This document shows, one piece after another, positions 34,506 to 43,226 of a stretch of 64,000 nt of DNA (position 1 is its first letter; the number at the start of each line of letters is the position of its first letter). This DNA is from Raineyella sp964402325 (GTDB lineage: Bacteria > Actinomycetota > Actinomycetes > Propionibacteriales > Propionibacteriaceae). Made by a program: the position numbers and the translations under genes. The notes beneath the pieces are model-generated. The model did not search any database and was not told where the DNA came from. It worked only from the letters and a program-made list of their open reading frames with translations. The DNA lies in assembly GCA_964402325.1 (NCBI GenBank), contig CAYOBI010000001.1, positions 1 through 64,000 on the forward strand, written 5' to 3'.

Positions 34506-35290
34506 GGTGCGGTTCCTTCCTGGCTGGGCGCCGGGGGCCGGCGGGTGTTGTCGACCGCTCCGGTGATCGCCGCGATGATCTGCTCGACGTTGGTCTCGGC
34601 CACCACGTACTCGCCGTTGTTGCGACCCAGACGCAGCACGACGACCCGGTCGGCGACGGCCATCACGTCGGCCATGTTGTGGCTGATCAGGATCACCGCC
34701 AGGCCGCGTTCGCGCAGCCGGCGGATCAGGTTGAGCACCTCGGCCGTCTGCGCCACGCCCAGCGCCGCGGTCGGCTCGTCGAGGATGACGAGGTGCGGCT
34801 CGCCGAGGAGCGCCCGGGCGATGGCCACGGTCTGGCGCTGCCCGCCGGACAGACTCGCCACGGCGATGCGTACGGACGGGATCTTGGCGCTCAGCTCCCG
34901 GAGCAGGCCCCAGGACCGCTTCTCCATGCTCACCTCGTCCAGCACGGTCGCATGGGTGACCTCGCTGCCGAGGAAGAGGTTGGACACCACATCCAGGTTG
35001 TCGCACAGGGCGAGGTCCTGGTAGACGGTGGCGACGCCCAGCTTCTGGGCCTGGGCCGGGGAGGTGATGTGCACCTCCTCCCCGTTGATCACGATGTGCC
35101 CGGTGTCGGGGGTGTGGACGCCGGCGACGGCCTTGATCAGCGTCGACTTCCCGGCGCCGTTGTCGCCCACCAGGGCCACCACCTCCCCCGCCCTGGCGTG
35201 CAGTTCGATGTCGCTCAGCACCTGGACGGCGCCGAACCGCTTGGAGATCCCCGTCATCGCGAGGACCTCGGGCGGGGAGGTGGTGGTCAT
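34502..35290 (-). CDS. Sugar ABC importer ATP-binding protein, single-domain (FrcA-like)
   Basis: A 262-residue ATPase with Walker A GDNGAGKST, signature SLSGGQRQ, Walker B LVILDEPTAALG and switch SHN. Sugar ATPases of the RbsA/XylG class usually have two tandem ABC domains of about 500 residues; this one has a single domain, as in FrcA-type systems. It would therefore work as a homodimer. The ATG at 35290 gives MTTTSPPEV. It overlaps the permease gene by 4 bp. Confidence 0.92.
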   Translation of the reverse strand: MTTTSPPEVLAMTGISKRFGAVQVLSDIELHARAGEVVALVGDNGAGKSTLIKAVAGVHTPDTGHIVINGEEVHITSPAQAQKLGVATVYQDLALCDNLDVVSNLFLGSEVTHATVLDEVSMEKRSWGLLRELSAKIPSVRIAVASLSGGQRQTVAIARALLGEPHLVILDEPTAALGVAQTAEVLNLIRRLRERGLAVILISHNMADVMAVADRVVVLRLGRNNGEYVVAETNVEQIIAAITGAVDNTRRPPAPSQEGTAP

Positions 35291-35315
35291 GGCGTTCTCC
35301 CTGTCGGTCCCGTCG

Positions 35316-36389
35316 TTACTGGAGACCGGCGGCCTTGCAGGCATCGGCGAACTGAGTGGTGCAGATCTGGGCGATCGTGTAGAAGCCGTCCTTGACGACC
35401 GTGTCCTTGATGTTGGTCTTGGTGACCGCCACCGGGGTCAGCAGCGTGGCGGGCACTCCGTCCTTGGTGGTCGACGAGGCGGGGGCCTTGCCGTTGGAGA
35501 GCAGGACGGCATTCTTCGCGGCGTCGGTGGCCTGCGGCTTGATCGCCTTGTAGATCGTCATGGCCTGGTCACCGGCGACGATCCGCTGGATGCCGGTGAG
35601 CTCGGCGTCCTGACCGGTCACCGGGACGATCGGGGAGACCCCGCCGGCCTTCAGTGCGGTGATCACGCCTCCCGCGGTGCCGTCGTTCGCGGCGTACACA
35701 CCGACCAGGGTGGCCTTCACGTTGGTGAGCTGGCTCTCCATGAAGGCCTGCGCCTTGTCCGGGCTCCAGTCGGGGGTGTCGTACTCGGCCTTGATGGTGA
35801 AGCCCGACGTGTCGAGGACGCTGTGCGCACCGGACTTGAAGTCGGCGGCGTTGGCGTCGGTCGGCGAGCCGTTGACCATCACGAGGTCACCCGAGGTCTT
35901 GCCCGAGGTGTGCAGGATGTCCACCAGCGTGGTGCCCTGCAGTTGGCCGACCTTGATGTTGTCGAAGGAGACGTAGTAGTCGGCACCGGCGACGAAGCGG
36001 TCGTACGCGATGACCTTGACACCCTTGGCCTTGGCCTCGTTGACGATCGTCACGGCGGACTTGCCGTCGACCGCGTCGAGGACCAGCACCTTGGCCCCCT
36101 GGGTCATCGCCGACTCGGCCTGCTGCTGCTGCTTGGCGGCGTCCTGGTTGGCGTTGTTGTAGATCAGGGTGCAGGTGGCGCACTCGCTCTTGAGTGCCGC
36201 CTCGAAGTACGGCTTGTCGAAGGTCTCGTAGCGAGTGGTCTTCGTCTCCGGCAGGAGCAGGGCGATCTTGGCCCCGGCGGCCGCGGAGCTGCCGCCTGAT
36301 GTGGACTGGTTGCCGCCGCATCCGGCCATGGCCAAGGTCAGCCCGGCAGCCATGCCGATGGCCGCCAGTCGGGTGAGTCGAGCGTTCAT
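35316..36389 (-). CDS. Sugar ABC importer substrate-binding lipoprotein
   Basis: A 357-residue periplasmic-binding-protein-type receptor of the RbsB/XylF fold. The lipoprotein signal ends LAMAGCGG (lipidated Cys near residue 25). A Ser/Gly linker follows, then two alpha/beta lobes with KIALLLPETKTTRYE, VLVLDAVDG and VYAANDGTAGGVITAL. It is first in the operon with the ATPase and permease. The sugar is probably a monosaccharide such as xylose or fructose, unproven. A large inverted repeat upstream may be its operator. Confidence 0.92.
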   Translation of the reverse strand: MNARLTRLAAIGMAAGLTLAMAGCGGNQSTSGGSSAAAGAKIALLLPETKTTRYETFDKPYFEAALKSECATCTLIYNNANQDAAKQQQQAESAMTQGAKVLVLDAVDGKSAVTIVNEAKAKGVKVIAYDRFVAGADYYVSFDNIKVGQLQGTTLVDILHTSGKTSGDLVMVNGSPTDANAADFKSGAHSVLDTSGFTIKAEYDTPDWSPDKAQAFMESQLTNVKATLVGVYAANDGTAGGVITALKAGGVSPIVPVTGQDAELTGIQRIVAGDQAMTIYKAIKPQATDAAKNAVLLSNGKAPASSTTKDGVPATLLTPVAVTKTNIKDTVVKDGFYTIAQICTTQFADACKAAGLQ

Positions 36390-36467
36390 GACGAACTCCT
36401 GGGTCCGGTGATGAGCGGACGGCCCCGTTGCCGCCGCACCTACCCATTGAAAGACCTCGGTGCCCGT

Positions 36468-36510
36468 TTCGTGTGGGATTCGACACAAACGGCTGTCGAA
36501 TCGTCACGAA
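36468..36510. promoter_or_regulatory. Imperfect 43-bp palindrome upstream of the sugar importer operon
   Basis: TTCGTG (36468) and GATTCGACA (36477-36485) are mirrored by TGTCGAATC (36494-36502) and CACGAA (36505-36510). The element lies about 80-120 bp upstream of the substrate-binding protein gene and 64 bp before ligD, which runs the other way. It is a good operator candidate for a LacI- or ROK-type regulator. Confidence 0.5.
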
Positions 36511-36573
36511 GATCATCATCAGGGGCCGGACGCGGTGCTGCCGCCCGACGGCGGGCCGGATTAGGCTGACCTC

Positions 36574-38751
36574 ATGAGCGAGACGACGGTCCTGTCGGTC
36601 CCCGGTCCCGCGGGTGTCCGCGAGGTCACCCTGACCAGTCCGGGCAAGGTGCTCTGGCCCGGCGGACCGGCCGGGGACGCCATCACCAAGCGTGGGCTCG
36701 CCGACTACCTGATGGCCGTCGCCGGGCCCTTCCTGCACCTCAACGGCGACCGCCCGATGACCCTCCAACGGTTCCCCGAGGGCATCGAGGGCGAGGAGTT
36801 CTTCTCCAAGCGGCCGCCCCAGGGGACGCCCGACTTCCTGCGCCGGGTGACCTGCACCTACCCGTCCCGGCGCCGCCACGACCAACTGGTCTTCGACGAG
36901 CCGGCCGCCCTCGCCTGGGCCGCCCAGGTGGGCACGGTCACCTTCCACCCCTGGCCGGTGCGGACCGCGAACCTCGACAACCCCGACGAACTGCGCATCG
37001 ACCTCGATCCGCAGCCCGGCCGGCACTTCCGCGACGCGGTGGAGGCGGCCCTGGCGCTGCGCGAGGTGATGGCCGGGGTCGGGCTGACCGCGTACGCCAA
37101 GACCAGCGGCAACCGGGGCGTGCACGTCTATGCCCGGATCGCGCCGACCCACGAGTTCCAGCAGGTCCGGCACGGGGTGATCGGCATCGCCCGCGAACTG
37201 GAGCGGCGCCTGCCGGACCTGGTGACCACCTCCTGGTGGAAGGAGGAACGCGGCGAGCGGATCTTCGTCGACTTCAACCAGGCCAACCGGGATCGCACCA
37301 TCGCCGCCGCCTACAGTCCCCGTCCGCTGCCGGCGGCCACCGTCTCGACACCGCTCAGCTGGGAGGAGCTCGCCGCGGCGACCGGACCGGGCGACTACAC
37401 CGTCCACACGGTCCCCGGGCTGTTGGCAGACCGGCCCTGTCCCTGGTCCTCGATCGACGAGCACGCCGGGGACGTGACCGCGGCATTGGACCTGTGGCAG
37501 GCCGACCTGGACCGCGGCCTGGGCGAGCTGAACTTCCCGCCCGACTACCCCAAGATGCCCGGCGAGCCCCCGCGGGTGCCGCCGAGCAAGCGGCGCGCCG
37601 ACCGGCCCGACGCCGACTACCTCGCCCCCAAGGCGGAGCGGGACGCCGCGTGGGGCACCCCGATCGTGCCCCCGTACGGCCCGATGCTGGCCAAGCCGGT
37701 CAAGGAGCTGCCGCGCGGCGAGATGCTGTACGAGCCGAAGTGGGACGGGTTCCGCTCGATCATCTGGCGCTCCGGCGACCGGGTCGAGATCGGCAGCCGC
37801 AACGAGCGCCCGATGACCCGCTACTTCCCTGAGATCGTCGAGGCGGTGCTGGCGAACTTCCCCGACCACTCCTGCCTCGACGGGGAGATCGTGATGATCG
37901 ACCCCGACCGCGGGGACCGGCTCGACTTCGACCTGCTCCAGCAGCGGATCCACCCGGCGGCCTCCCGGGTGCGCAAGCTCGCCGCGCAGACCCCCGCCAG
38001 CTTCGTCGCCTTCGACCTGCTCGCCCTCGGGCCGGTGGACTACACGGTGCGGCCGTTCGCCGAGCGGCGGGCCGCGCTGGAACAGGCGCTCGCCGGGGCC
38101 CGCCCGCCGATCCACCTCACCCCCGCCACCCGGGACCGCGACCTCGCCGCCCGGTGGTTCTCCGAGTTCGAGGGTGCGGGCCTCGACGGGGTGGTGGCCA
38201 AGCCGCTGGACCTCCTGTACCAGGAGGACAAGCGGGTGATGTTCAAGTACAAGCACGACCGCACGGCCGACTGCGTGGTGGCCGGCTACCGGCTGTACAA
38301 GGACCGCGACGACGCCGTCGGCTCCCTGTTGCTCGGCCTCCACGACGACGCGGGGGTGCTGCACCACGTCGGGGTGATCGGCGCCTTCCCGCTCGCCCGG
38401 CGCGAGGAACTCTTCCGCGAGCTCCAGCCGCTGGTGACCTCCTTCGAGGACCACCCGTGGGCCTGGGAGCAGCCGACCGAGACCATGCCGGACAATCGCG
38501 ACCAGGAGACCCCGCGCTCCCCGATGGCCGCCGCCGGCTCCCGGTGGAACGCCCGCAAGGACCTGTCCTTCACCCCGCTGCGCCCCGAGCGGGTCGTCGA
38601 GGTCCGCTACGACCACATGGAGGGCCCCCGGTTCCGCCACACCGCCCAGTGGGTGCGCTGGCGCGAGGACCGCACGCCGGCGTCGTGCACGTACGACCAG
38701 CTGGAGGAACCGGTCAGCTACGACCTCGGGGCGATCCTGGGCCTGTCCTGA
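36574..38751 (+). CDS. ligD: LigD-type DNA repair polymerase-ligase fusion
   Basis: A 725-residue enzyme for bacterial non-homologous end joining. The N-terminal primase-polymerase domain (about 10-300) has the metal-binding Asp pair at 143 and 145 (DLDPQ) and KTSGNRGVHVYARI. The C-terminal ATP-dependent ligase (about 365-715) has adenylated Lys389 in EPKWDGFR, DGEIV and GLDGVVAKPLD. The order is polymerase then ligase, and the phosphoesterase domain of some LigD proteins is absent. No ku gene lies in this window. Its 3' end overlaps the convergent hydrolase gene by 38 bp. Confidence 0.93.
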   Translation: MSETTVLSVPGPAGVREVTLTSPGKVLWPGGPAGDAITKRGLADYLMAVAGPFLHLNGDRPMTLQRFPEGIEGEEFFSKRPPQGTPDFLRRVTCTYPSRRRHDQLVFDEPAALAWAAQVGTVTFHPWPVRTANLDNPDELRIDLDPQPGRHFRDAVEAALALREVMAGVGLTAYAKTSGNRGVHVYARIAPTHEFQQVRHGVIGIARELERRLPDLVTTSWWKEERGERIFVDFNQANRDRTIAAAYSPRPLPAATVSTPLSWEELAAATGPGDYTVHTVPGLLADRPCPWSSIDEHAGDVTAALDLWQADLDRGLGELNFPPDYPKMPGEPPRVPPSKRRADRPDADYLAPKAERDAAWGTPIVPPYGPMLAKPVKELPRGEMLYEPKWDGFRSIIWRSGDRVEIGSRNERPMTRYFPEIVEAVLANFPDHSCLDGEIVMIDPDRGDRLDFDLLQQRIHPAASRVRKLAAQTPASFVAFDLLALGPVDYTVRPFAERRAALEQALAGARPPIHLTPATRDRDLAARWFSEFEGAGLDGVVAKPLDLLYQEDKRVMFKYKHDRTADCVVAGYRLYKDRDDAVGSLLLGLHDDAGVLHHVGVIGAFPLARREELFRELQPLVTSFEDHPWAWEQPTETMPDNRDQETPRSPMAAAGSRWNARKDLSFTPLRPERVVEVRYDHMEGPRFRHTAQWVRWREDRTPASCTYDQLEEPVSYDLGAILGLS

Positions 38752-39406
38752 CCCGGCCGCCGGGGGCCGGGCCGGCGAGGTCGGTGACGAACCGGGCCAC
38801 CGGTGCGCTGATCAGGGCCGCCCGGGCCTGCGGATCGTCGGCTCTGCGGGTCGGGCCCAGCGCGTGCACCGCCCCGGGGATCTCCACGACCTCCCGGTCC
38901 GGCAGGGCCGTACGGACCTCGTCGGCACCTCCGAACGGATCGCGTTCGCCCTGGACGACGAGCAGCGGCCCGTCCACCGCGGTGGCCTCGGCGGCCCGGG
39001 ACGAGGCCGGCCGGCCCGGCGGGTGCAGCGGGAAGGCCAGCGCCACCACGCCGCGGGCGGGCGGGGCGAAACAGCGGCAGGCGACCCGGGCCCCGGCACT
39101 GCGGCCCCCCACCACCAGCGGCAGCCCCGGCCATCGGTCGGTGACGACCGCCAGGGCCGTCCGCCAGGCGGTGTCCAGTCCGGAGGCCGCGCCGGCGACG
39201 CGCCGCCCGGCCGTACGCCACGGCTGCTCGAACCTCGCGACCGAGATCCCCAGCGGCGGCAGGGCCGTGGCCAGGGCGGCCAGGTCGAAGGCCTCGATCC
39301 CGCCGCCGGCACCGTGTCCCAGCACCAGGATCGCGGTCGGCTCGGCCGCCGCGTCGACGACGAGCCGTCCCGTCCCGACCGGGGTCCCGACCTCGATCGT
39401 GTCCAT
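38714..39406 (-). CDS. Small alpha/beta hydrolase
   Basis: A 230-residue hydrolase with the oxyanion region LVLGHGAGGGIEAFD, nucleophile elbow GGRSAGARVA (GxSxG), an Asp in VQGERDPFGG and His in GAVHALG. This is the short KANL3/TEX30-like group. The ATG at 39406 follows GGGAGG. The last 38 bases overlap the 3' end of ligD on the other strand. The substrate is unknown. Confidence 0.85.
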   Translation of the reverse strand: MDTIEVGTPVGTGRLVVDAAAEPTAILVLGHGAGGGIEAFDLAALATALPPLGISVARFEQPWRTAGRRVAGAASGLDTAWRTALAVVTDRWPGLPLVVGGRSAGARVACRCFAPPARGVVALAFPLHPPGRPASSRAAEATAVDGPLLVVQGERDPFGGADEVRTALPDREVVEIPGAVHALGPTRRADDPQARAALISAPVARFVTDLAGPAPGGRVRTGPGSPRGRS

Positions 39407-39578
39407 CGCCCTCCCTGGTGTCGCGACGCTGCCCGGGGCCCGCTTGCCCCTGACCCGGGTGGGGCCGGTCGACATCCTGCCACGCCGGCAGGCAGTCCGG
39501 ACCGTACGGCCGGACCGGACGGACGTCCTGCCCGACCCTGAGGGAGGACTCAGGAACGGAATCCGCCGTGGCGGCTGG

Positions 39579-39597
39579 TTAGGTTAACCTCACCTTA
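39579..39597 (+). promoter_or_regulatory. DtxR/IdeR-type iron box
   Basis: TTAGGTTAACCTCACCTTA matches the 19-bp DtxR/IdeR consensus (TWAGGTTAGSCTWACCTWA) at 17 positions by my count. It lies 88 bp upstream of the ZIP transporter ATG, in a position to repress it when iron or manganese is plentiful. Confidence 0.75.
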
Positions 39598-39684
39598 ACG
39601 GTGGGTCCCAGGAATCACCGAGCATCTGACAGCCGTCGGGTCCGCCGCGCGGCGGACTGCCGCCCCTGACCTCTGGAGGTTCCC

Positions 39685-40515
39685 ATGAGCTCGACGAACG
39701 TGGTCGTCCTCGGCCTGATCGCCGGGGTGACCATCTTCCTGGGCCTGCCGCTCGGCCGGATCCGGGCCGCCCTGCCCCGCACCCGGGTCTGGCTGAACGC
39801 GCTGGCCACCGGCATCCTGCTCTTCCTGCTCTGGGACGTGCTGACCCATGCCTGGGAACCGGTCGACAAGGCGCTGTCCGACCGGGACCTGGCGGGCATC
39901 ACGGGCACGGCGATCGTCTTCGCCGTCGGCCTGGTCGTCGGACTGCTGGGGCTGGTGTACTTCGACCGGTGGGTGGCCTCGCGGGGCGGGGCGGCCGCCC
40001 GACCGAACGGTCCGGGGGCCGCGACGGCCCTGGAACTGCCCACCACAGGCCATGTCTCGGCCGCCCGCACCCTGTCGCTGATGATCGCGGTGGGGATCGG
40101 TCTGCACAACTTCGCTGAGGGCCTGGCGATCGGCAACAGCGCGGCGAGCGGCGCCACGGACCTGGCCATCCTGCTGGTGGTCGGCTTCGCGATCCACAAC
40201 GGCACCGAGGGCTTCGGCATCGTGGCTCCGATGGCTGCGGAGTCCGAACGGCCGTCCTGGGGCTACCTGGGCCTGCTCGGCCTGATCGGCGGCGGCCCCA
40301 CCTTCATCGGCACCCTGGTGGGACAGCAGTTCTCCAACGACCTGGTCAGCATCGCCTTCCTGACCCTGGCCGCCGGCTCGATCCTGTACGTGGTGATCGA
40401 ACTGCTGGCGGTGGCCCGGCGCCAGAAGATGAAGGTGATCACCACCTGGGGCGTCCTGCTGGGGCTCTTCCTCGGCTTCGCCACCGACGCCGTGGTGACG
40501 CTCGCCGGAGCCTGA
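39685..40515 (+). CDS. ZIP-family metal transporter
   Basis: A 276-residue membrane protein with about eight hydrophobic segments. The metal-site helices show GIGLHNFAEGLAIG (TM4) and FAIHNGTEGFGIV (TM5), the ZIP hallmark. There is a short cytoplasmic loop between TM3 and TM4. The ATG at 39685 follows CTGGAGG. A DtxR/IdeR-like box upstream argues for iron- or manganese-controlled import rather than zinc, although transport direction and metal are inferred. Confidence 0.9.
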   Translation: MSSTNVVVLGLIAGVTIFLGLPLGRIRAALPRTRVWLNALATGILLFLLWDVLTHAWEPVDKALSDRDLAGITGTAIVFAVGLVVGLLGLVYFDRWVASRGGAAARPNGPGAATALELPTTGHVSAARTLSLMIAVGIGLHNFAEGLAIGNSAASGATDLAILLVVGFAIHNGTEGFGIVAPMAAESERPSWGYLGLLGLIGGGPTFIGTLVGQQFSNDLVSIAFLTLAAGSILYVVIELLAVARRQKMKVITTWGVLLGLFLGFATDAVVTLAGA

Positions 40516-40530
40516 CCGTCCGGCCCGGGT

Positions 40531-41220
40531 CTACCGGTGCGTCGGCGGGCGCACCCCGTAGGCCGACTCGATCACCAACGACGCGATGAGGCGCTCGACG
40601 GCGGCCCCGAGGTCCTCCTCGGGGCCGCTGGTGCGTTCCTGCAGCAGCTCGGTCGTCCGGGGTGCCGTACGGTCGACCGTGGCGGCCCACCAGGTCGGCG
40701 GATCCGCCGGGACGTCGTCGCCGCCCCCGGCGTGGCCGTGCACCAGGATCAGCAGCACTCGGGCGACGCCCAGCGGGTCCCCCACGCCGGCCTCGGCCAG
40801 GCCGGCCACCAGGCACTCCGTCCAGGCGACGCCGTCCGGTCCCCGTGGTGTCGTACGGGTCGGCACCTCGGCCAGCCACGGGTGGGCCTGCAGCACCCGC
40901 CAGCGCGCCCGGCACCAGGTGCGGATCCGGTCCGCCAGGGACCCGGTGAGCTGGGGAGCCACTCCCAGGGCGACGTCGGCCATCACCTCGACCAGGGTCT
41001 CCTTGGAGTCGACGTATCGGTAGAGGGCCGTCGTGGTCAGCCCCAGTTCCTTGGCCACCACCTGCAGCGTGACGGCGGACAGGCCGCGCTCGTCGGCGAC
41101 CCTGATCCCTGCCCGGGCCACCTCCCCCACGGAATAGCGCGGTTTGGGGCCCGGTGAGTCGCCGGTGATGCCCCACAGTGCGGCGAAGCCGAGCCACGAC
41201 GCCGACGGTGAACTGTGCAT
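40531..41220 (-). CDS. TetR-family transcriptional regulator
   Basis: A 229-residue repressor. The N-terminal helix-turn-helix (about 30-75) has YSVGEVARAGIRVADERGLSAVTLQVVAKELGLTTTALYRYVDSKETL. The C-terminal ligand domain resembles TetR_C. Starts at 41220, 41283 and 41292 are possible. The first is preferred because the palindromic GTGAAC sites would otherwise fall inside the gene. It lies downstream of a drug-efflux-type MFS gene on the same strand, a likely target. Confidence 0.88.
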   Translation of the reverse strand: MHSSPSASWLGFAALWGITGDSPGPKPRYSVGEVARAGIRVADERGLSAVTLQVVAKELGLTTTALYRYVDSKETLVEVMADVALGVAPQLTGSLADRIRTWCRARWRVLQAHPWLAEVPTRTTPRGPDGVAWTECLVAGLAEAGVGDPLGVARVLLILVHGHAGGGDDVPADPPTWWAATVDRTAPRTTELLQERTSGPEEDLGAAVERLIASLVIESAYGVRPPTHR

Positions 41221-41296
41221 GGCGTTCACCCTATCGGAGGTCGACGGTGAACCAGGTTCACTGTCGCGCGGATGACTGTGCATCTGGGTCACAGTC
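41208..41296. promoter_or_regulatory. Candidate TetR operators
   Basis: GTGAAC-CAG-GTTCAC (41247-41261) is a perfect 6-bp palindrome, with extra GTGAAC (41208) and GTTCAC (41224) half-sites nearby. A second repeat, GACTGTG-N9-CACAGTC, lies at 41274-41296. All are just upstream of the TetR start. Confidence 0.55.
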
Positions 41297-41381
41297 CGAG
41301 GCTATGGGTGTGTATCGCCTTCACAGTTACGGGGCGGTGGGCAGCCAGCCCCGAGCCCCCGGGCGTACGTGACTGGTGGCG

Positions 41382-42755
41382 TCAGGAGACGGTGGGGTCC
41401 CGGTCCTCCGACGCGGTCCGGGGCGCGGGGCCGGTGCCCCGGAGACCGAACCAGCTCACCAGGCCGCCGAGCACGAGCAGGCCGGCGGTGGTGTACATGG
41501 CGAGGAGATAGCCGTGGGTGAACCGCACCGGGTCGAGGTAGTCGGTGCCGGACAGTCCCACCAGGGCGGGTAGGGCGGCGATGGCGAGCAGGCTCCCGGT
41601 CCGCGCCACGGCGTTGTTGATGGCGCTGGCGGAGCCGGCGAGGCGCTCGGGCGCGGCGCCGAGGACGGCGGCGGTGAGCGGCGAGACCAGCACCGACAAC
41701 CCGAGGCCGAAGACCGTGGTGCCGACCAAGGCGATCCCCCACCCCGATCCGGCCTGCACCCGGGAGAGGACCAGGACACCGAGGGCGACGACGATCGGTC
41801 CCGCCGACATCGGGATCCGGGGGCCGATCCGTTGGGCCAGCGTCGCCATCGGAGTGGAGAGGAACATCAGCAGGATCGTGATCGGCAGGGTGGACAGCCC
41901 GGAGTCGCGGACGGAGAACCCGGCGGCCACCTGCAGCTGGACCACCAGGAAGAACAGGGTGGCGCCCAGGGCCCCGTAGACCAGGAAGGTCATCAGGTTG
42001 GCCGAGCTGAACACCCGGGACCGGAACAGCACGAGCGGCACCAGGGGGTAGGCCGCGCGGCGTTCGACGAGGACGAAGGCGACCGCCCCGACGGCGGCCA
42101 CCGTCCAGGCGACGGCGAGGAGTGCCGGGGACGTGTCGCGGCCCTGGGTGAGCACCCAGGTGAGGGCGGCCAGCACGGTGGCGGTCAGACCGGCCCCGGG
42201 CAGGTCGAAGCGCCCGACCGCCCGCTCGTCGCGGCTCTCCGGGATGACGGCCAGGCCGGCGACCACCACCAGGGCGGCCAACGGGACGTTGATCAGGAAG
42301 ATCCAGCGCCAGGTGAGGTGGTCGATGATCCAGCCGCCGAGGAAGGGACCGATGGCCACTGCGATGCCGGAGACCCCGGCCCAGGTGCCGATCACGCCGG
42401 GTTGGTCGTCCTCGCGGAAGGTGCTGCGGATGATCGCCAGCGCGCCGGGCGTCAGCAGGGCGGCGCCGATGCCCTGCAGCACCCGCGCGGCGACCAGCCA
42501 CCCGGTCGAGGGTGCCAGTGCGCACAACAGCGACGCCAGCGCGAACCAGCCGATGCCGATCAGGTAGATCCGCCGGCGGCCGAGCCGGTCCCCCAGACTG
42601 CCGCCGACCAGGATCAGTGCGGACAGCGACAGGGTGAGGCCGTTGTTCACCCACTGCAGGCCGCCCAGTGAGCTGGCCAGGTCGCGGCCGATGGTGGGCA
42701 GCGCGATGGTGACGATGCTGGTGTCGAGGGTCGCGATCCCGGAGCCCAGGGTCAC
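41382..42755 (-). CDS. MFS transporter, DHA2 drug-efflux type
   Basis: A 457-residue carrier with about fourteen hydrophobic segments. DHA2 hallmarks are TLDTSIVTIALPTIGRDL in TM1, GGSLGDRLGRRRIYL in loop 2/3, and GPFLGGWIIDHLTWRWIFLINVP in motif C. The only standard start codon in this frame is GTG 42755, which leaves almost no residues before TM1. The frame is open upstream to a TGA at 42863 but contains only CTG as an alternative start. It probably exports drugs or toxic metabolites under the adjacent TetR protein. Confidence 0.87.
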   Translation of the reverse strand: MTLGSGIATLDTSIVTIALPTIGRDLASSLGGLQWVNNGLTLSLSALILVGGSLGDRLGRRRIYLIGIGWFALASLLCALAPSTGWLVAARVLQGIGAALLTPGALAIIRSTFREDDQPGVIGTWAGVSGIAVAIGPFLGGWIIDHLTWRWIFLINVPLAALVVVAGLAVIPESRDERAVGRFDLPGAGLTATVLAALTWVLTQGRDTSPALLAVAWTVAAVGAVAFVLVERRAAYPLVPLVLFRSRVFSSANLMTFLVYGALGATLFFLVVQLQVAAGFSVRDSGLSTLPITILLMFLSTPMATLAQRIGPRIPMSAGPIVVALGVLVLSRVQAGSGWGIALVGTTVFGLGLSVLVSPLTAAVLGAAPERLAGSASAINNAVARTGSLLAIAALPALVGLSGTDYLDPVRFTHGYLLAMYTTAGLLVLGGLVSWFGLRGTGPAPRTASEDRDPTVS

Positions 42756-42859
42756 CGTGGCCAGGGTGACCCGTCCGGCGCGCGAGCGGCGGGCGTACGG
42801 TTCGCGGGACGTCGGGGACAGGACCTCAGCCCCCTCCTCCGGCGGGATGCCGGGACGGG

Positions 42860-43144
42860 TCAGTCATCGACGTGCGGGGCGTTGTCGCGCTCGACGTCGA
42901 GGCGGACCTTGGCCAGGGTGCCACCGATCGCCGCGACGGCGGCGAGGACGGGTGCGGTGAAGACGGTCAGGGCACCGCCGGCCAGGCCGATGGTGAGCGG
43001 AACGCTGAGCAGCTCGCGGCCCTCGGCGTTGCGGACGATGACGCGGCGTGCGTCGGCGTCGGCGTACAGCTTCTTGACGGTGAGGACCAGCTGGTCGCCG
43101 GCGACCTCGATCTGCTCGATGAACGTACGTCCGGATCTGTCCAT
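42860..43144 (-). CDS. DUF4342-like small protein
   Basis: A 94-residue protein. EVAGDQLVLTVKKLYADADARRVIVRNAEGRELLSVPLTIGL is followed by a hydrophobic hairpin (about 55-80) and a short charged tail. This matches the DUF4342 pattern, whose function is unknown. The ATG is at 43144. It ends about 105 bp before the MFS start on the same strand and could share a transcript. It is divergent from the amino-acid permease gene. Confidence 0.75.
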   Translation of the reverse strand: MDRSGRTFIEQIEVAGDQLVLTVKKLYADADARRVIVRNAEGRELLSVPLTIGLAGGALTVFTAPVLAAVAAIGGTLAKVRLDVERDNAPHVDD

Positions 43145-43226
43145 ACTCCGGACGGTACCAAGCCGACGGCGTCCGGGGAACAGGGAAACGATGCGCCCTG
43201 GGGGCCCGGGGATCGGGTGGCCTAGG

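Noticed and set aside
35887..38640. A 917-residue open frame on the minus strand opposite ligD
   Set aside because: Composition is typical of a shadow frame and ligD on the plus strand has all catalytic motifs.
39495..39515. A 21-bp imperfect palindrome around CCGTACGG upstream of the ZIP gene
   Set aside because: CGTACG is frequent throughout this DNA and the symmetry is imperfect; the DtxR-like box is a much better regulatory candidate.
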